The notes beneath the pieces were generated by a model. That model made no database searches, had not been told where the DNA came from, and saw only the letters and a list, made by a program, of their open reading frames with translations. Both the position numbers and the translations under genes were made by a program. From NCBI GenBank assembly GCA_937899245.1, contig CALDKB010000047.1, forward strand, positions 184,372-248,371: DNA of 64,000 nucleotides. The letters run 5' to 3'. Origin of the DNA: an uncultured Bacteroidales bacterium. Its GTDB lineage: Bacteria > Bacteroidota > Bacteroidia > Bacteroidales > ML635J-15. Of this stretch, positions 43,326 through 50,812 are shown piece after piece. Each line of letters opens with the position of its first letter. Position 1 is the stretch's first letter.

Positions 43326-44303
43326 ATGAATTTGTTTAAGAAAAAATATAAGTACAATCACGAGTCGCTTCAGTACGAGGAGGTAAACTTCAGTTTTAAG
43401 AAGTTTATTATGCGACTTATACCTTATACTATTTCGTCGATAATTTCCGGAGTGCTAATAATGTTCCTGTATATTGTTGTGTTTGAATCTCCGGAGGAGA
43501 AAATTCTGCGTGCAGAAAACAAATATCTTGAGACGAATTTCAAGGAGATGGGCAGGCGCCTCGAGCAGAGCGATAGTATGCTTACGCAGATGGCAAAGCG
43601 GGACAATTATATTTATAGGACTTTGTTTGACCAGGACACAATGCCGTGTGCGGTTCATGAATCTGGTTCTAGCGAATCGGCGATATATGCAAAATACGAG
43701 GGGCATGAGACATCGGAACTTGTCAAGAGTATTGCCAAGAAGCTCGACCGTGTAGAATCAAAGATGAATGTCCAGAGCTTATCGTATAAAACATTGATAG
43801 ACGAATTGAAGCGTCGTGAAAAGGTGAACTCGGGACTACCTATTTTACAGCCAATACACCCTGGCGAACTTGCTAACATCGGTTCGTTTTTCGGATATCG
43901 TTTCCATCCGATATTGCACATTATGAGAATGCATACTGGCTTGGATTTGAATGCCGTTAAGGGAACTCCTGTATATGCGTCGGGCGATGGCGTCGTGATG
44001 ACCGTTGAAAAAAATAAAGGTGGCTATGGCAATATGATTGAGATTGACCATAAGGTTGATGGCTTGTCGTCCAGATATGCCCATCTGCAAACGATGAACG
44101 TGAAGAAGGGTCAACAGGTAAAACGCGGAGAACTTATTGGTACTGTAGGTAGTACGGGACTTTCTACGGGTCCGCATCTACATTATGAAATACTTGAAGA
44201 TGGTAAGCAGATAAATCCATTGCGATATATGATTGCACCAAGTGCAGATGAATATCGCGCCATGATAGATGCGGCTAATTACAAGGGCGTTTCAATGGAC
44301 TAG
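43326..44303 (+). CDS. Membrane-anchored M23 (LytM) peptidase
   Basis: 325 residues. One transmembrane segment (33-53) is followed by a helical, coiled-coil-like periplasmic region (55-165) and a LytM domain (about 180-295). The zinc ligands and catalytic His are present: H203 and D207 in HTGLD, H253 in YAHL, and H284/H286 in GPHLHYE. It should cleave peptidoglycan cross-links or act in cell division or envelope remodeling, as coiled-coil LytM proteins do. All catalytic residues are intact, so enzymatic activity is expected. Confidence 0.92.
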   Translation: MNLFKKKYKYNHESLQYEEVNFSFKKFIMRLIPYTISSIISGVLIMFLYIVVFESPEEKILRAENKYLETNFKEMGRRLEQSDSMLTQMAKRDNYIYRTLFDQDTMPCAVHESGSSESAIYAKYEGHETSELVKSIAKKLDRVESKMNVQSLSYKTLIDELKRREKVNSGLPILQPIHPGELANIGSFFGYRFHPILHIMRMHTGLDLNAVKGTPVYASGDGVVMTVEKNKGGYGNMIEIDHKVDGLSSRYAHLQTMNVKKGQQVKRGELIGTVGSTGLSTGPHLHYEILEDGKQINPLRYMIAPSADEYRAMIDAANYKGVSMD

Positions 44304-44409
44304 TGCTCAAAGTTGCGCTATCGAGTATTATTATTTTCGGATACACCACATTAATTCGATTGAACCTGATAACATTTTGTTTGAACTAACAATCAAGCTC
44401 TTCGCCGTT

Positions 44410-44436
44410 CAAGAGTTATAACGTAAAAATTACGTT
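44410..44436. repeat. Small hairpin between convergent genes
   Basis: AACGTAA (44420-44426) and TTACGTT (44430-44436) form a 7-bp stem with an AAA loop between the peptidase and the methyltransferase. It has no T tract; a terminator role is possible but weak. Nothing else is seen in the 44304-44467 gap. Confidence 0.4.
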
Positions 44437-44467
44437 CTGCTAACAAGGCAATGGAGAGCGCAAGCCA

Positions 44468-45193
44468 TTATATGTTTTCCACTGTCAATCTTGCTGCGTA
44501 GTCGTAGTGTTCGCCTTCCTTTATGAATTCCATTTTAAGCCCGCATTGTGCGGCATAGTCCTCGACGGAATATGGATCGGCAAAGAACCAGTTGAATTTC
44601 CCTGATTTCTGCTTTTGGAATTCAAGATTATATTCCAGTTCGCCGTAATATTTGTCGCCAAGAGGAATGTTCAGGTATCCGTCTTCGTCAAGGTAGAGGT
44701 ATTGCAGGTCCGACGAGTCGAAAATTATTTGTCCGTCCTCGTTCAGCAACGTTTTCAGATGATTGAAAAGTGTTGGCAGTTCTGGCAAAGTCCCCGCCAT
44801 TCCTATGCCGTTCATCAAAAGAATGATGGTGTCGTATTTTTCTGCATTGTATTTGAAAATGTCTTGGCAGACAACTTTTTCGATGCCACGTTTTTTCATT
44901 ACTTCGCAGCAGCCTTCCGAAATATCGAGAGCGGTAACGTCGAGACCTTTTTGTTGCAAGAAAAGCGAGTGTGAGCCGGCACATGCCCCGATGTCGAGTA
45001 CTTTGCCTTTTGCTTCGAGCAAGGCAGCTTTTTCGTGTTCTGGCATTTCGTCGAATCCGCGGAAAAGGTAATCGGCTGGCAGGTAGTCTGTTTCGGCAAT
45101 ATCGGTGCGGACTGTAATTTTAGCTTTTTTGTTGCCTTCCCAAAAGGCCTTAAGGCAAAGTCCGAAAACGTCGGCGTGCTGTGTGTTGTCCAT
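44468..45193 (-). CDS. Class I SAM-dependent methyltransferase
   Basis: About 241 residues from the ATG at 45193, which lies one base after the stop of the upstream gene; an earlier ATG at 45229 would overlap it. Motif I is VLDIGACAGSHSLFL, followed by VTALDIS (acidic residue binding the ribose) and a motif IV-like IILLMNGIGMAG. The substrate is not evident; such small soluble enzymes methylate metabolites or cofactors. Tight spacing puts it in an operon with the AlaX-like protein. Confidence 0.85.
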   Translation of the reverse strand: MDNTQHADVFGLCLKAFWEGNKKAKITVRTDIAETDYLPADYLFRGFDEMPEHEKAALLEAKGKVLDIGACAGSHSLFLQQKGLDVTALDISEGCCEVMKKRGIEKVVCQDIFKYNAEKYDTIILLMNGIGMAGTLPELPTLFNHLKTLLNEDGQIIFDSSDLQYLYLDEDGYLNIPLGDKYYGELEYNLEFQKQKSGKFNWFFADPYSVEDYAAQCGLKMEFIKEGEHYDYAARLTVENI

Positions 45194-45194
45194 T

Positions 45195-45668
45195 TTATTC
45201 TTCGTTAGCTGGTGAAACCCTGAATACAATTCTGAATATTCCTTCGTTGTAGCTTGTGCTTGTAATTCGGAAGCTACCTATTTCTGAAGTGTTTTTTACA
45301 TGATTGCCAAGGCAGGGACAAACATCGTAGTCGCCTATGAAGACTAGTCGCAGTGTTTCGCTGGCATCTTCGGGCAGTCGGCTGAGGTCTATTGTCGCTG
45401 GCAGTTCTTCGCGTGATACGAATTTTGTTTCAATAGGCAAGTTTTGTGCGATTATGTCGTTGACTTTCGCTTCCACATTGCGAATCTGTTCTTCTGTTGG
45501 ACATACGTCCAAATCGTAGTTGCATTTGCTCTTTTTGCGTTCGATATGGTTTATTCGTGAGCGCGAGCATCCAAACATCCTAACCATTGTCTGGTTTAGA
45601 ATATGTTCTGCCGAATGTGCCGGCGGAAATTCGTCCTTGTTGTGTGCGTTGAGGATTGGTTCTTCCAT
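45195..45668 (-). CDS. Free-standing tRNA editing (AlaX/SAD-like) protein
   Basis: 157 residues from the ATG at 45668; an in-frame start at 45731 adds an unlikely 21-residue extension. It consists of the second additional domain found in alanyl- and threonyl-tRNA synthetases, with the zinc motifs HSAEH near the N-terminus and CLGNH (CxxxH) near the C-terminus. Such proteins hydrolyse mischarged tRNA in trans; the exact tRNA cannot be decided. It is followed after one base by a methyltransferase gene. The 170 bases upstream to 45838 hold no recognised feature. Confidence 0.85.
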   Translation of the reverse strand: MEEPILNAHNKDEFPPAHSAEHILNQTMVRMFGCSRSRINHIERKKSKCNYDLDVCPTEEQIRNVEAKVNDIIAQNLPIETKFVSREELPATIDLSRLPEDASETLRLVFIGDYDVCPCLGNHVKNTSEIGSFRITSTSYNEGIFRIVFRVSPANEE

Positions 45669-45838
45669 CGTGTTGTTATTTTTTTTGATTAACGCAGGTT
45701 TGTCAGAAAAAAGATTGTGTAAAATGCACATTGCATTCTCGTGTCAATTCTTTTTTAAGGATGTTCCCAATGTGCTTTTTCATATTGTAATCTTTTCGAT
45801 CAATTAGATGTGATATTTTGACAATATGGCCTTTCTTT

Positions 45839-46222
45839 TTAATTGCTTGAATCTGCTATCTTTACTAAATACCACTTCTTGTCTATCGTTTTAAAGGTGT
45901 ATTCTACGTATATTCCGTTTTCAATTCCAGAGCGGACAACTGTAGTGATGTCCTTATGTTTGATGGTTGTTATTTTTGTCTCTTCATCTATGAAGTTGTA
46001 GTATTCCCAATCGTCGGCAGTAATGGAATATATAACATCTCTTTCTTCGTCTATATCGAAATATGAAATGGTGAGTGGAAATACAATGCGCTCCTTTTGG
46101 AATACAGTGTCATTGGTGTATGATTTCCAGAATGTTGAAAAACTCTCTGCCTTTTGCGCCGAGCTACTAAGTACGGCAAAGACTATGGCTAGTAAAATAA
46201 AATTACACTTTAATATCTTCAT
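45839..46222 (-). CDS. Small exported protein, DUF4348-like
   Basis: 127 residues with a signal peptide (MKILKCNFILLAIVFAVLSSSAQ). The mature part begins FSTFWKSYTNDTVFQKERIVFPL, close to the pattern I associate with DUF4348 proteins of Bacteroidetes, and ends with KWYLVKIADSS. Export to the periplasm is expected; function unknown. It lies 45 bases downstream of rsgA and may be the last gene of a kamE-rsgA unit. Confidence 0.7.
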   Translation of the reverse strand: MKILKCNFILLAIVFAVLSSSAQKAESFSTFWKSYTNDTVFQKERIVFPLTISYFDIDEERDVIYSITADDWEYYNFIDEETKITTIKHKDITTVVRSGIENGIYVEYTFKTIDKKWYLVKIADSSN

Positions 46223-46267
46223 TATCAGATGGTTTGTTTGCTTGATAAAAATAATGGAATTTGTTTA

Positions 46268-47197
46268 TCAGTGTTCGTCTCGTCTGTGTTTTTCGTCTTC
46301 ATCGAAGAAGATATTAGTGTACGAATGGTATCTGCTCCATGCAATATCACCGTTTTCAACAGCTTGCTTTACGGCGCAACCTGGTTCAGTGGTATGGGTG
46401 CAGTTTCCGAACCGGCAATTTTGGGCCGTCTTGAAAATTTCAGGAAAATAGTGCGACATGCAGTTCTTTTCCAGTTCAACGAGTCCGAAAGCGCGAACAC
46501 CCGGCGTGTCGATAATATAACCGCCGAAGCTAAGTGGAAGCATTTGAGCAAACGATGTTGTGTGCTTGCCTGATTCGTGCGATTCCGATATGCTTGCGGT
46601 CTTAAGGTTTGTTCCCGACACGGCATTTACGATAGAAGTCTTGCCAACTCCGCTTTGACCGGAAATCAGGCTAACTTTGTCCTTTAAGATTTCGCGTACA
46701 GCATCAAGGTTGTGATTTTTTGTGACTGACACGTCAAGAACCTTATAGCCGATTTCGGTGTATGTAGCCATTAGTTCGGCAACATCGTCGAATTCCTCCG
46801 GTTTGTAAATGTCTATCTTGTTGAAAATTATGATTGTGGGAATGCTGTACGACTCGGCTGAAACTAAGAATCTATCAAGAAAAACGGTTGTAGTTTCCGG
46901 TTGTCGCATGGTGAATACAAAAACAGCCTGGTCGATGTTGGCGGCAATAACGTGAGATTGCTTCGACAGGTTGGTTGATTTTCGAATGATGCAGTTGCGG
47001 CGTTCGAATATCTGAGTGATGACGGCCGGGTCCTTAGAAATGTCAAACTCGACAAAATCGCCGACTGCCACGGGATTTGTCGAGTTGTAACCTTTAAGTC
47101 GTAGTTTGCCCTTTATTACGCAGTCGAAATTCTGATTCTCGCAGCTGACAATGCAGTTGCTTCCGTTCGACTGAATAACGGTTCCTTGCTTAAGCAT
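46268..47197 (-). CDS. rsgA: Ribosome small-subunit GTPase RsgA
   Basis: 309 residues. RsgA is a circularly permuted GTPase that helps mature the 30S subunit. An N-terminal OB fold is followed by the G motifs in permuted order: NKID (126-129), GQSGVGKTS (180-188), and DTPG (230-233). The C-terminal zinc site is C261, C266, H268 and C274. It starts 5 bases after kamE and is probably co-transcribed from the kamE promoter. Confidence 0.97.
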   Translation of the reverse strand: MLKQGTVIQSNGSNCIVSCENQNFDCVIKGKLRLKGYNSTNPVAVGDFVEFDISKDPAVITQIFERRNCIIRKSTNLSKQSHVIAANIDQAVFVFTMRQPETTTVFLDRFLVSAESYSIPTIIIFNKIDIYKPEEFDDVAELMATYTEIGYKVLDVSVTKNHNLDAVREILKDKVSLISGQSGVGKTSIVNAVSGTNLKTASISESHESGKHTTSFAQMLPLSFGGYIIDTPGVRAFGLVELEKNCMSHYFPEIFKTAQNCRFGNCTHTTEPGCAVKQAVENGDIAWSRYHSYTNIFFDEDEKHRRDEH

Positions 47198-47202
47198 CAG
47201 GG

Positions 47203-47994
47203 CTATTTGTTGTTCATTCTTCTGTCAAGTTCCTGTGCGATGAACGAAGCAACGTCGTCGGCGTATGTGTTCATGCCGAAACCTGCGTCGAACCCCAGTT
47301 CCTTTGCAAGTTCGTGGCTGATACGCGGACCGCCGCAGCAAAGGATAACCTTGTCGCGAAGACCTTCGGCCTCAAGCATTTCGACAAGTTCGGTCATGTT
47401 CTTGATGTGAATGTCCTTTTGTGTTACGGTTTGTGAAACCAAAAGTGCGTCGGCTTTCATTTCGATTGCCTTAGCAATGAAATCTTCGTTCAAAACCTGG
47501 CTTCCCATATTCAATGCTTCAATCATGTCGTAGCGTTCAAGTCCGTAGTGACCTGCATAACCCTTCATGTTCATGATTGCATCGATACCTACTGTATGTG
47601 CATCGGTTCCTGTGCTGGCACCAACAACGACAATCTTGCGACCGATATGTTCACGGATGTATTCGTCGGTTTCCTTCATGCCCATAACTGTGGATTCAAC
47701 CTTTGGAACATGGATAGTTGTGTAATCTACAGTATGTGTGCAGCATCCGTAGCAGTTGAAAAAAGTGAAGCCTTTGGTAAGTTCCTTGGAGAAAACAACT
47801 AGAGGGTTTTCGAATCCCATTTTCTTCAGGAGTTGTTTTGCAGCTTCGTCAGCTTCTGCACCGGCAGGAACCGGAAGAGTGAAGCTAATCTGGGTTTTAC
47901 CATCGTTCATTGTGTCGCCGTATGGCTTTATTTTTTTGAGGTCCAAGGTCTTGTCGAAATCCTTGGCTTCCATTGAGTATAATCCTTCGCTCAT
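47203..47994 (-). CDS. kamE: Lysine 5,6-aminomutase beta subunit
   Basis: 263 residues from the ATG at 47994, which gives the normal start MSEGLYSME. The enzyme moves the terminal amino group of lysine in anaerobic lysine fermentation, using adenosylcobalamin and PLP. The cobalamin motif DxHxxG is seen at 131-136 (DAHTVG), and K144 is at the position known to bind PLP in the Clostridium enzyme. The alpha subunit (kamD) is not in the window, although the two genes are normally adjacent. The gene has its own promoter and leads rsgA. Confidence 0.92.
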   Translation of the reverse strand: MSEGLYSMEAKDFDKTLDLKKIKPYGDTMNDGKTQISFTLPVPAGAEADEAAKQLLKKMGFENPLVVFSKELTKGFTFFNCYGCCTHTVDYTTIHVPKVESTVMGMKETDEYIREHIGRKIVVVGASTGTDAHTVGIDAIMNMKGYAGHYGLERYDMIEALNMGSQVLNEDFIAKAIEMKADALLVSQTVTQKDIHIKNMTELVEMLEAEGLRDKVILCCGGPRISHELAKELGFDAGFGMNTYADDVASFIAQELDRRMNNK

Positions 47995-48017
47995 TGCAAA
48001 TGTTTTTTTGTGAGGTG

Positions 48018-48048
48018 CAAAAGTAATGAAATAATTTGAAAAGTCAAA
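48018..48048 (-). promoter_or_regulatory. Promoter of kamE-rsgA
   Basis: On the minus strand TTTG (48048-48045) and TACTTTTG (48025-48018) are separated by 19 bp, a full match to the consensus. It shows kamE is the first gene of its unit. Confidence 0.75.
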
Positions 48049-48196
48049 AATTTGATAATTTGATAATCGCAATTATCGATGCAATTTTCCCACGTTGCAA
48101 AGTGCTGGTTTTTTGCTCCCGGAATCGGACTAGGGAAGAGAGTGAATGTGTTTATACTTAAGATATTTTAGAATACAAATTTATATGAATATTAAG

Positions 48197-48225
48197 TTGA
48201 AATTGATTTTATTTTTGTACTTTTG
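48197..48225 (+). promoter_or_regulatory. Promoter of the restriction-modification unit
   Basis: TACTTTTG at 48218-48225 matches the -7 element, with a TTG at 48197-48199 about 18 bp upstream. The 5' leader would be about 250 bases and would contain the structured element at 48291-48470. Confidence 0.55.
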
Positions 48226-48290
48226 CAAAAAACATAATGATAATCAAATTTGTTGAAAAATAGTTAGTTGAAGTAACATATTATTAATCA

Positions 48291-48470
48291 TAGCGTTTGC
48301 TATTTGTTCGAGTAACACTGAAACGTAGGAAATTTCACAATTACACCGAGAACAGATTGTAAGCACCCACAGCGTGGGCGTTTTGTCTGTGTAATCGGTT
48401 TCCTACGACCGCAGTGTTTAGGCAAGATTGCCCGCGCACTGTATTCGTAGGTAACAAGTTGCCAAACGCA
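48291..48470 (+). ncRNA. Structured leader element with mutually exclusive stems
   Basis: An about 180-base element ending 14 bases before the methyltransferase ATG. Outer arms GCGTTTG (48293-48299) and CAAACGC (48463-48469) enclose nested stems: AACACTG (48314-48320) with CAGTGTT (48412-48418), CGTAGGAAA (48324-48332) with TTTCCTACG (48399-48407), ATTACAC (48340-48346) with GTGTAAT (48389-48395), and CCCAC with GTGGG (48366-48378). A second direct copy of the left arm, CACTG (48437-48441) and CGTAGG (48446-48451), can pair with the same right arm instead, around a GGCAA/TTGCC core. The switch-like design suggests a regulatory RNA, although a mobile or protein-binding element is possible. No known class recognised. 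Confidence 0.6.
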
Positions 48471-48483
48471 CAGAGTATAGCGT

Positions 48484-49938
48484 ATGGCAAAAACTGATAA
48501 GCAGCATGGGCGTGTATATACCCCTAATTATATAGTCAAAATTATACTTGATTTTGGCGGATATAATACAAAAAAAATTCTTAAAAAACATGTCATTGAC
48601 AATAGTTGTGGCGATGGAGCCTTTCTTGTTGAAATCGTAAAGCGATATTGTTCGGTATTTCTTGCGGAGAAGAAAGATTTGAACGAACTAAAACAAGATT
48701 TGGAAACTTATATTCATGGTATAGAGATAGATGCGGGTGAATGTAAAGCTTGTATTCAAAATCTCAATAATGTTGTTGAATCATATGGACTAACCCAATT
48801 AAATTGGAATATATTAAATGCAAACACATTAACAGTTAGTCAATTTAATGGTCAAATTGATTATGTGTTTGGAAATCCACCGTATGTCCGTGTGCATAAT
48901 TTGGAAAGCAGTTATGATATGGTCAAGAAATTCCGATTTGCTGATGGTGGAATGACTGATTTGTTCATCGTTTTCTTTGAGATAGGATTCAATATGATGG
49001 CGGATGGTGGTCAAATGTGTCTAATTACACCAAGTTCATGGTTGAGTAGTTTGGCTGGGAATAACCTTCGTAACTATATACAAATGCATCATAATATGTC
49101 AGGGGTTATTGATTTAGAGCATTTTCAAGCATTTGACGCAACTACATATACATTTATTTCTCGTTTTAGTAAAACGAAAAAATATGAATATATAGATAAT
49201 TATGTCTTTGATGGAAACAATCAAAATGCTAGTTTTCAAGATAAATTACAATACTCCGATATTGAAATTGGAAAAAACTTCTATTTTTCAAAGAAAAAAA
49301 GTCTTGAGCTTCTTAAGAATATCAGGACTGCTAGTAGTTGTCATTATGTGTCGGTTAAAAATGGATTTGCGACACTTGCTGATAAGATATTCATTGGAGA
49401 CTTTGAGTTCTCAAATGGCACTATCAACATATTGAAGGCATCAACAGGCAAATGGAGCAAGTGTATTTATCCATATGATTCAAATGGGAAACCATTGCCT
49501 TTGGAACAGTTTAAACAGAACAATGAAGCATTCTCGCATCTTTTATCCAATAGCGACAAATTAACAAAAGGCAGAGATATTGAAGATGACAAATATTGGT
49601 ATTTGTTTGGACGAACACAAGCGCTTAAAGATGTTTCTAAAACAAAATATGCCATCAATACCATTATTAAAGGTGTAAGTAGTATTAAATTAGAAATTGT
49701 TCATCAAGGAAATGGCTTGTACAGCGGACTTTACATTCTTACTGATATTGAATTCGATATAATCAAGCAGCTCATTTATTCAGAAGATTTTATCAGCTAC
49801 ATAAAACTTCTAAAAAATTATAAAAGCGGAGGCTATTACACCTTTGCATCAAAAGATTTGGAACAATATTTAAATTATAAATTAACAGATAAATATGGAC
49901 AATCAAGAATTTCTAATAGTAGTCGGGAACTCTTTTAA
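48484..49938 (+). CDS. Type II adenine-N6 DNA methyltransferase (TaqI-like)
   Basis: 484 residues. The N-terminus has the GRVYTP motif typical of gamma-class methyltransferases, motif I DNSCGDGAFL (39-48) for SAM binding, and the catalytic NPPY (131-134). The C-terminal half would be the target recognition domain, as in M.TaqI/Eco57I-like enzymes. It should protect the host from the downstream nuclease by methylating adenine in an unknown target. The gene is clearly more AT-rich than its neighbours, a sign of recent transfer. Its last 44 bases overlap the nuclease gene. Confidence 0.92.
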   Translation: MAKTDKQHGRVYTPNYIVKIILDFGGYNTKKILKKHVIDNSCGDGAFLVEIVKRYCSVFLAEKKDLNELKQDLETYIHGIEIDAGECKACIQNLNNVVESYGLTQLNWNILNANTLTVSQFNGQIDYVFGNPPYVRVHNLESSYDMVKKFRFADGGMTDLFIVFFEIGFNMMADGGQMCLITPSSWLSSLAGNNLRNYIQMHHNMSGVIDLEHFQAFDATTYTFISRFSKTKKYEYIDNYVFDGNNQNASFQDKLQYSDIEIGKNFYFSKKKSLELLKNIRTASSCHYVSVKNGFATLADKIFIGDFEFSNGTINILKASTGKWSKCIYPYDSNGKPLPLEQFKQNNEAFSHLLSNSDKLTKGRDIEDDKYWYLFGRTQALKDVSKTKYAINTIIKGVSSIKLEIVHQGNGLYSGLYILTDIEFDIIKQLIYSEDFISYIKLLKNYKSGGYYTFASKDLEQYLNYKLTDKYGQSRISNSSRELF

Positions 49939-50605
49939 GAAGTTCCTTGAGACAGGTTCTAGAAGCAACGAGAAACTTAAAATTCTTCATGGCGCAATTG
50001 CAAAAGATTTGAAAGAACGATTGGCGGATGACTGTTATTACGTGCAATCTTTAGGTGTTGGAAATGGTAAAGAACTGAAATTGGATGGTCGTTACATTGA
50101 CAAAGCGGTAGACATTACAATTTTAAAGAATAACAAGCCAATTGCTGGAGTTGGTGTGAAGTTCGTAATGCAGAACTATTCGCAGAATTCAAACAACTAT
50201 TTTGAAAATATGTTAGGTGAGACTGCAAATATTCGTTGTGCAAACATTCCATATTTTCAAATTTTCATTATTCCAGATAAACTTCCTTATTATAAGAATG
50301 ATGGAACAATTCAGAAATGGGAGGAATTTTCGACCCATAATTCTGCAAAGTATGTAACGCTATCAAAAGATGATATTCAAACATCAATACATACACCAAC
50401 CAAAACTTTATTGTTTGTGGTTCACTTACCAGAAATTGAAGGAGAGGTTCGGGACAAAAGAGGATATGTCGGCTACTACGAAAATCAAAATGATTTATGT
50501 GTATGTGAGTCTACTACAAATTATGGTGATTTTTCTTCTGCAGTTATACATAATGATTATAATGATTTTGCAGACAAAGTAGTGCATTACATTAAATTTA
50601 TGTGA
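49895..50605 (+). CDS. Putative type II restriction endonuclease
   Basis: 236 residues, overlapping the methyltransferase gene by 44 bases in another frame. Position and AT-rich composition make it the cognate nuclease. A PD-(D/E)XK-like core is suggested by D73 (AVDI) and K89 (VKF) with the NYSQNSNNYFENMLGET segment after it, which I associate with restriction enzymes paired with TaqI-like methyltransferases. Oddly, the residue two before K89 is Gly (G87) where an acidic residue is usual, so the acidic ligand must come from elsewhere (E104 and E109 are candidates) or activity is lost. Cut site unknown. Confidence 0.7.
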   Translation: MDNQEFLIVVGNSFKKFLETGSRSNEKLKILHGAIAKDLKERLADDCYYVQSLGVGNGKELKLDGRYIDKAVDITILKNNKPIAGVGVKFVMQNYSQNSNNYFENMLGETANIRCANIPYFQIFIIPDKLPYYKNDGTIQKWEEFSTHNSAKYVTLSKDDIQTSIHTPTKTLLFVVHLPEIEGEVRDKRGYVGYYENQNDLCVCESTTNYGDFSSAVIHNDYNDFADKVVHYIKFM

Positions 50606-50639
50606 TGTTTCAATATTCTTCGTCTTGTTCATATTTGCT

Positions 50640-50746
50640 CCCTCAAATTGCCAAGCGAAATTCCCTCAAATTGCCAAGCGAAATTCCCTCAAATTGCCAA
50701 GTGAAATTCCCTCAAATTGCCAAGTGAAATTCCCTCAAATTGCCAA
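50640..50746 (+). repeat. Left array of 23-bp direct repeats
   Basis: Four full 23-bp units (50640-50662, 50663-50685, 50686-50708, 50709-50731) and a fifth of 15 bp (50732-50746), head to tail with no spacers. Each contains the core CCTCAAATTGCCAA. The units are nearly identical, differing by one base (GCG or GTG after the core). The array lies between the nuclease stop and the ATPase promoter. Confidence 0.95.
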
Positions 50747-50759
50747 ATATTTTTTTTAA

Positions 50760-50791
50760 TTTGTTCGTATATAATATTTTGTGTATTTTTG
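50760..50791 (+). promoter_or_regulatory. Promoter of the repeat-flanked ATPase
   Basis: TTTG (50760-50763) and TATTTTTG (50784-50791) are 20 bp apart. It lies between the left repeat array and the gene, 22 bases before the ATG. Confidence 0.7.
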
Positions 50792-50812
50792 CGGAGTTGA
50801 AAAAATGTCGGC

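Noticed and set aside
47203..47994. kamE as a methylmalonyl-CoA mutase small subunit or generic B12 protein
   Set aside because: K144 at the PLP position and the MSEGLYSM start fit lysine 5,6-aminomutase beta better.
48291..48470. Structured leader as tRNA, tmRNA or RNase P RNA
   Set aside because: No cloverleaf, no tag-coding frame and none of the conserved RNase P boxes were seen.
48100..50640. Insertion sequence or transposase around the restriction-modification genes
   Set aside because: No transposase or integrase frame and no clear terminal inverted repeats flanking the pair were found.
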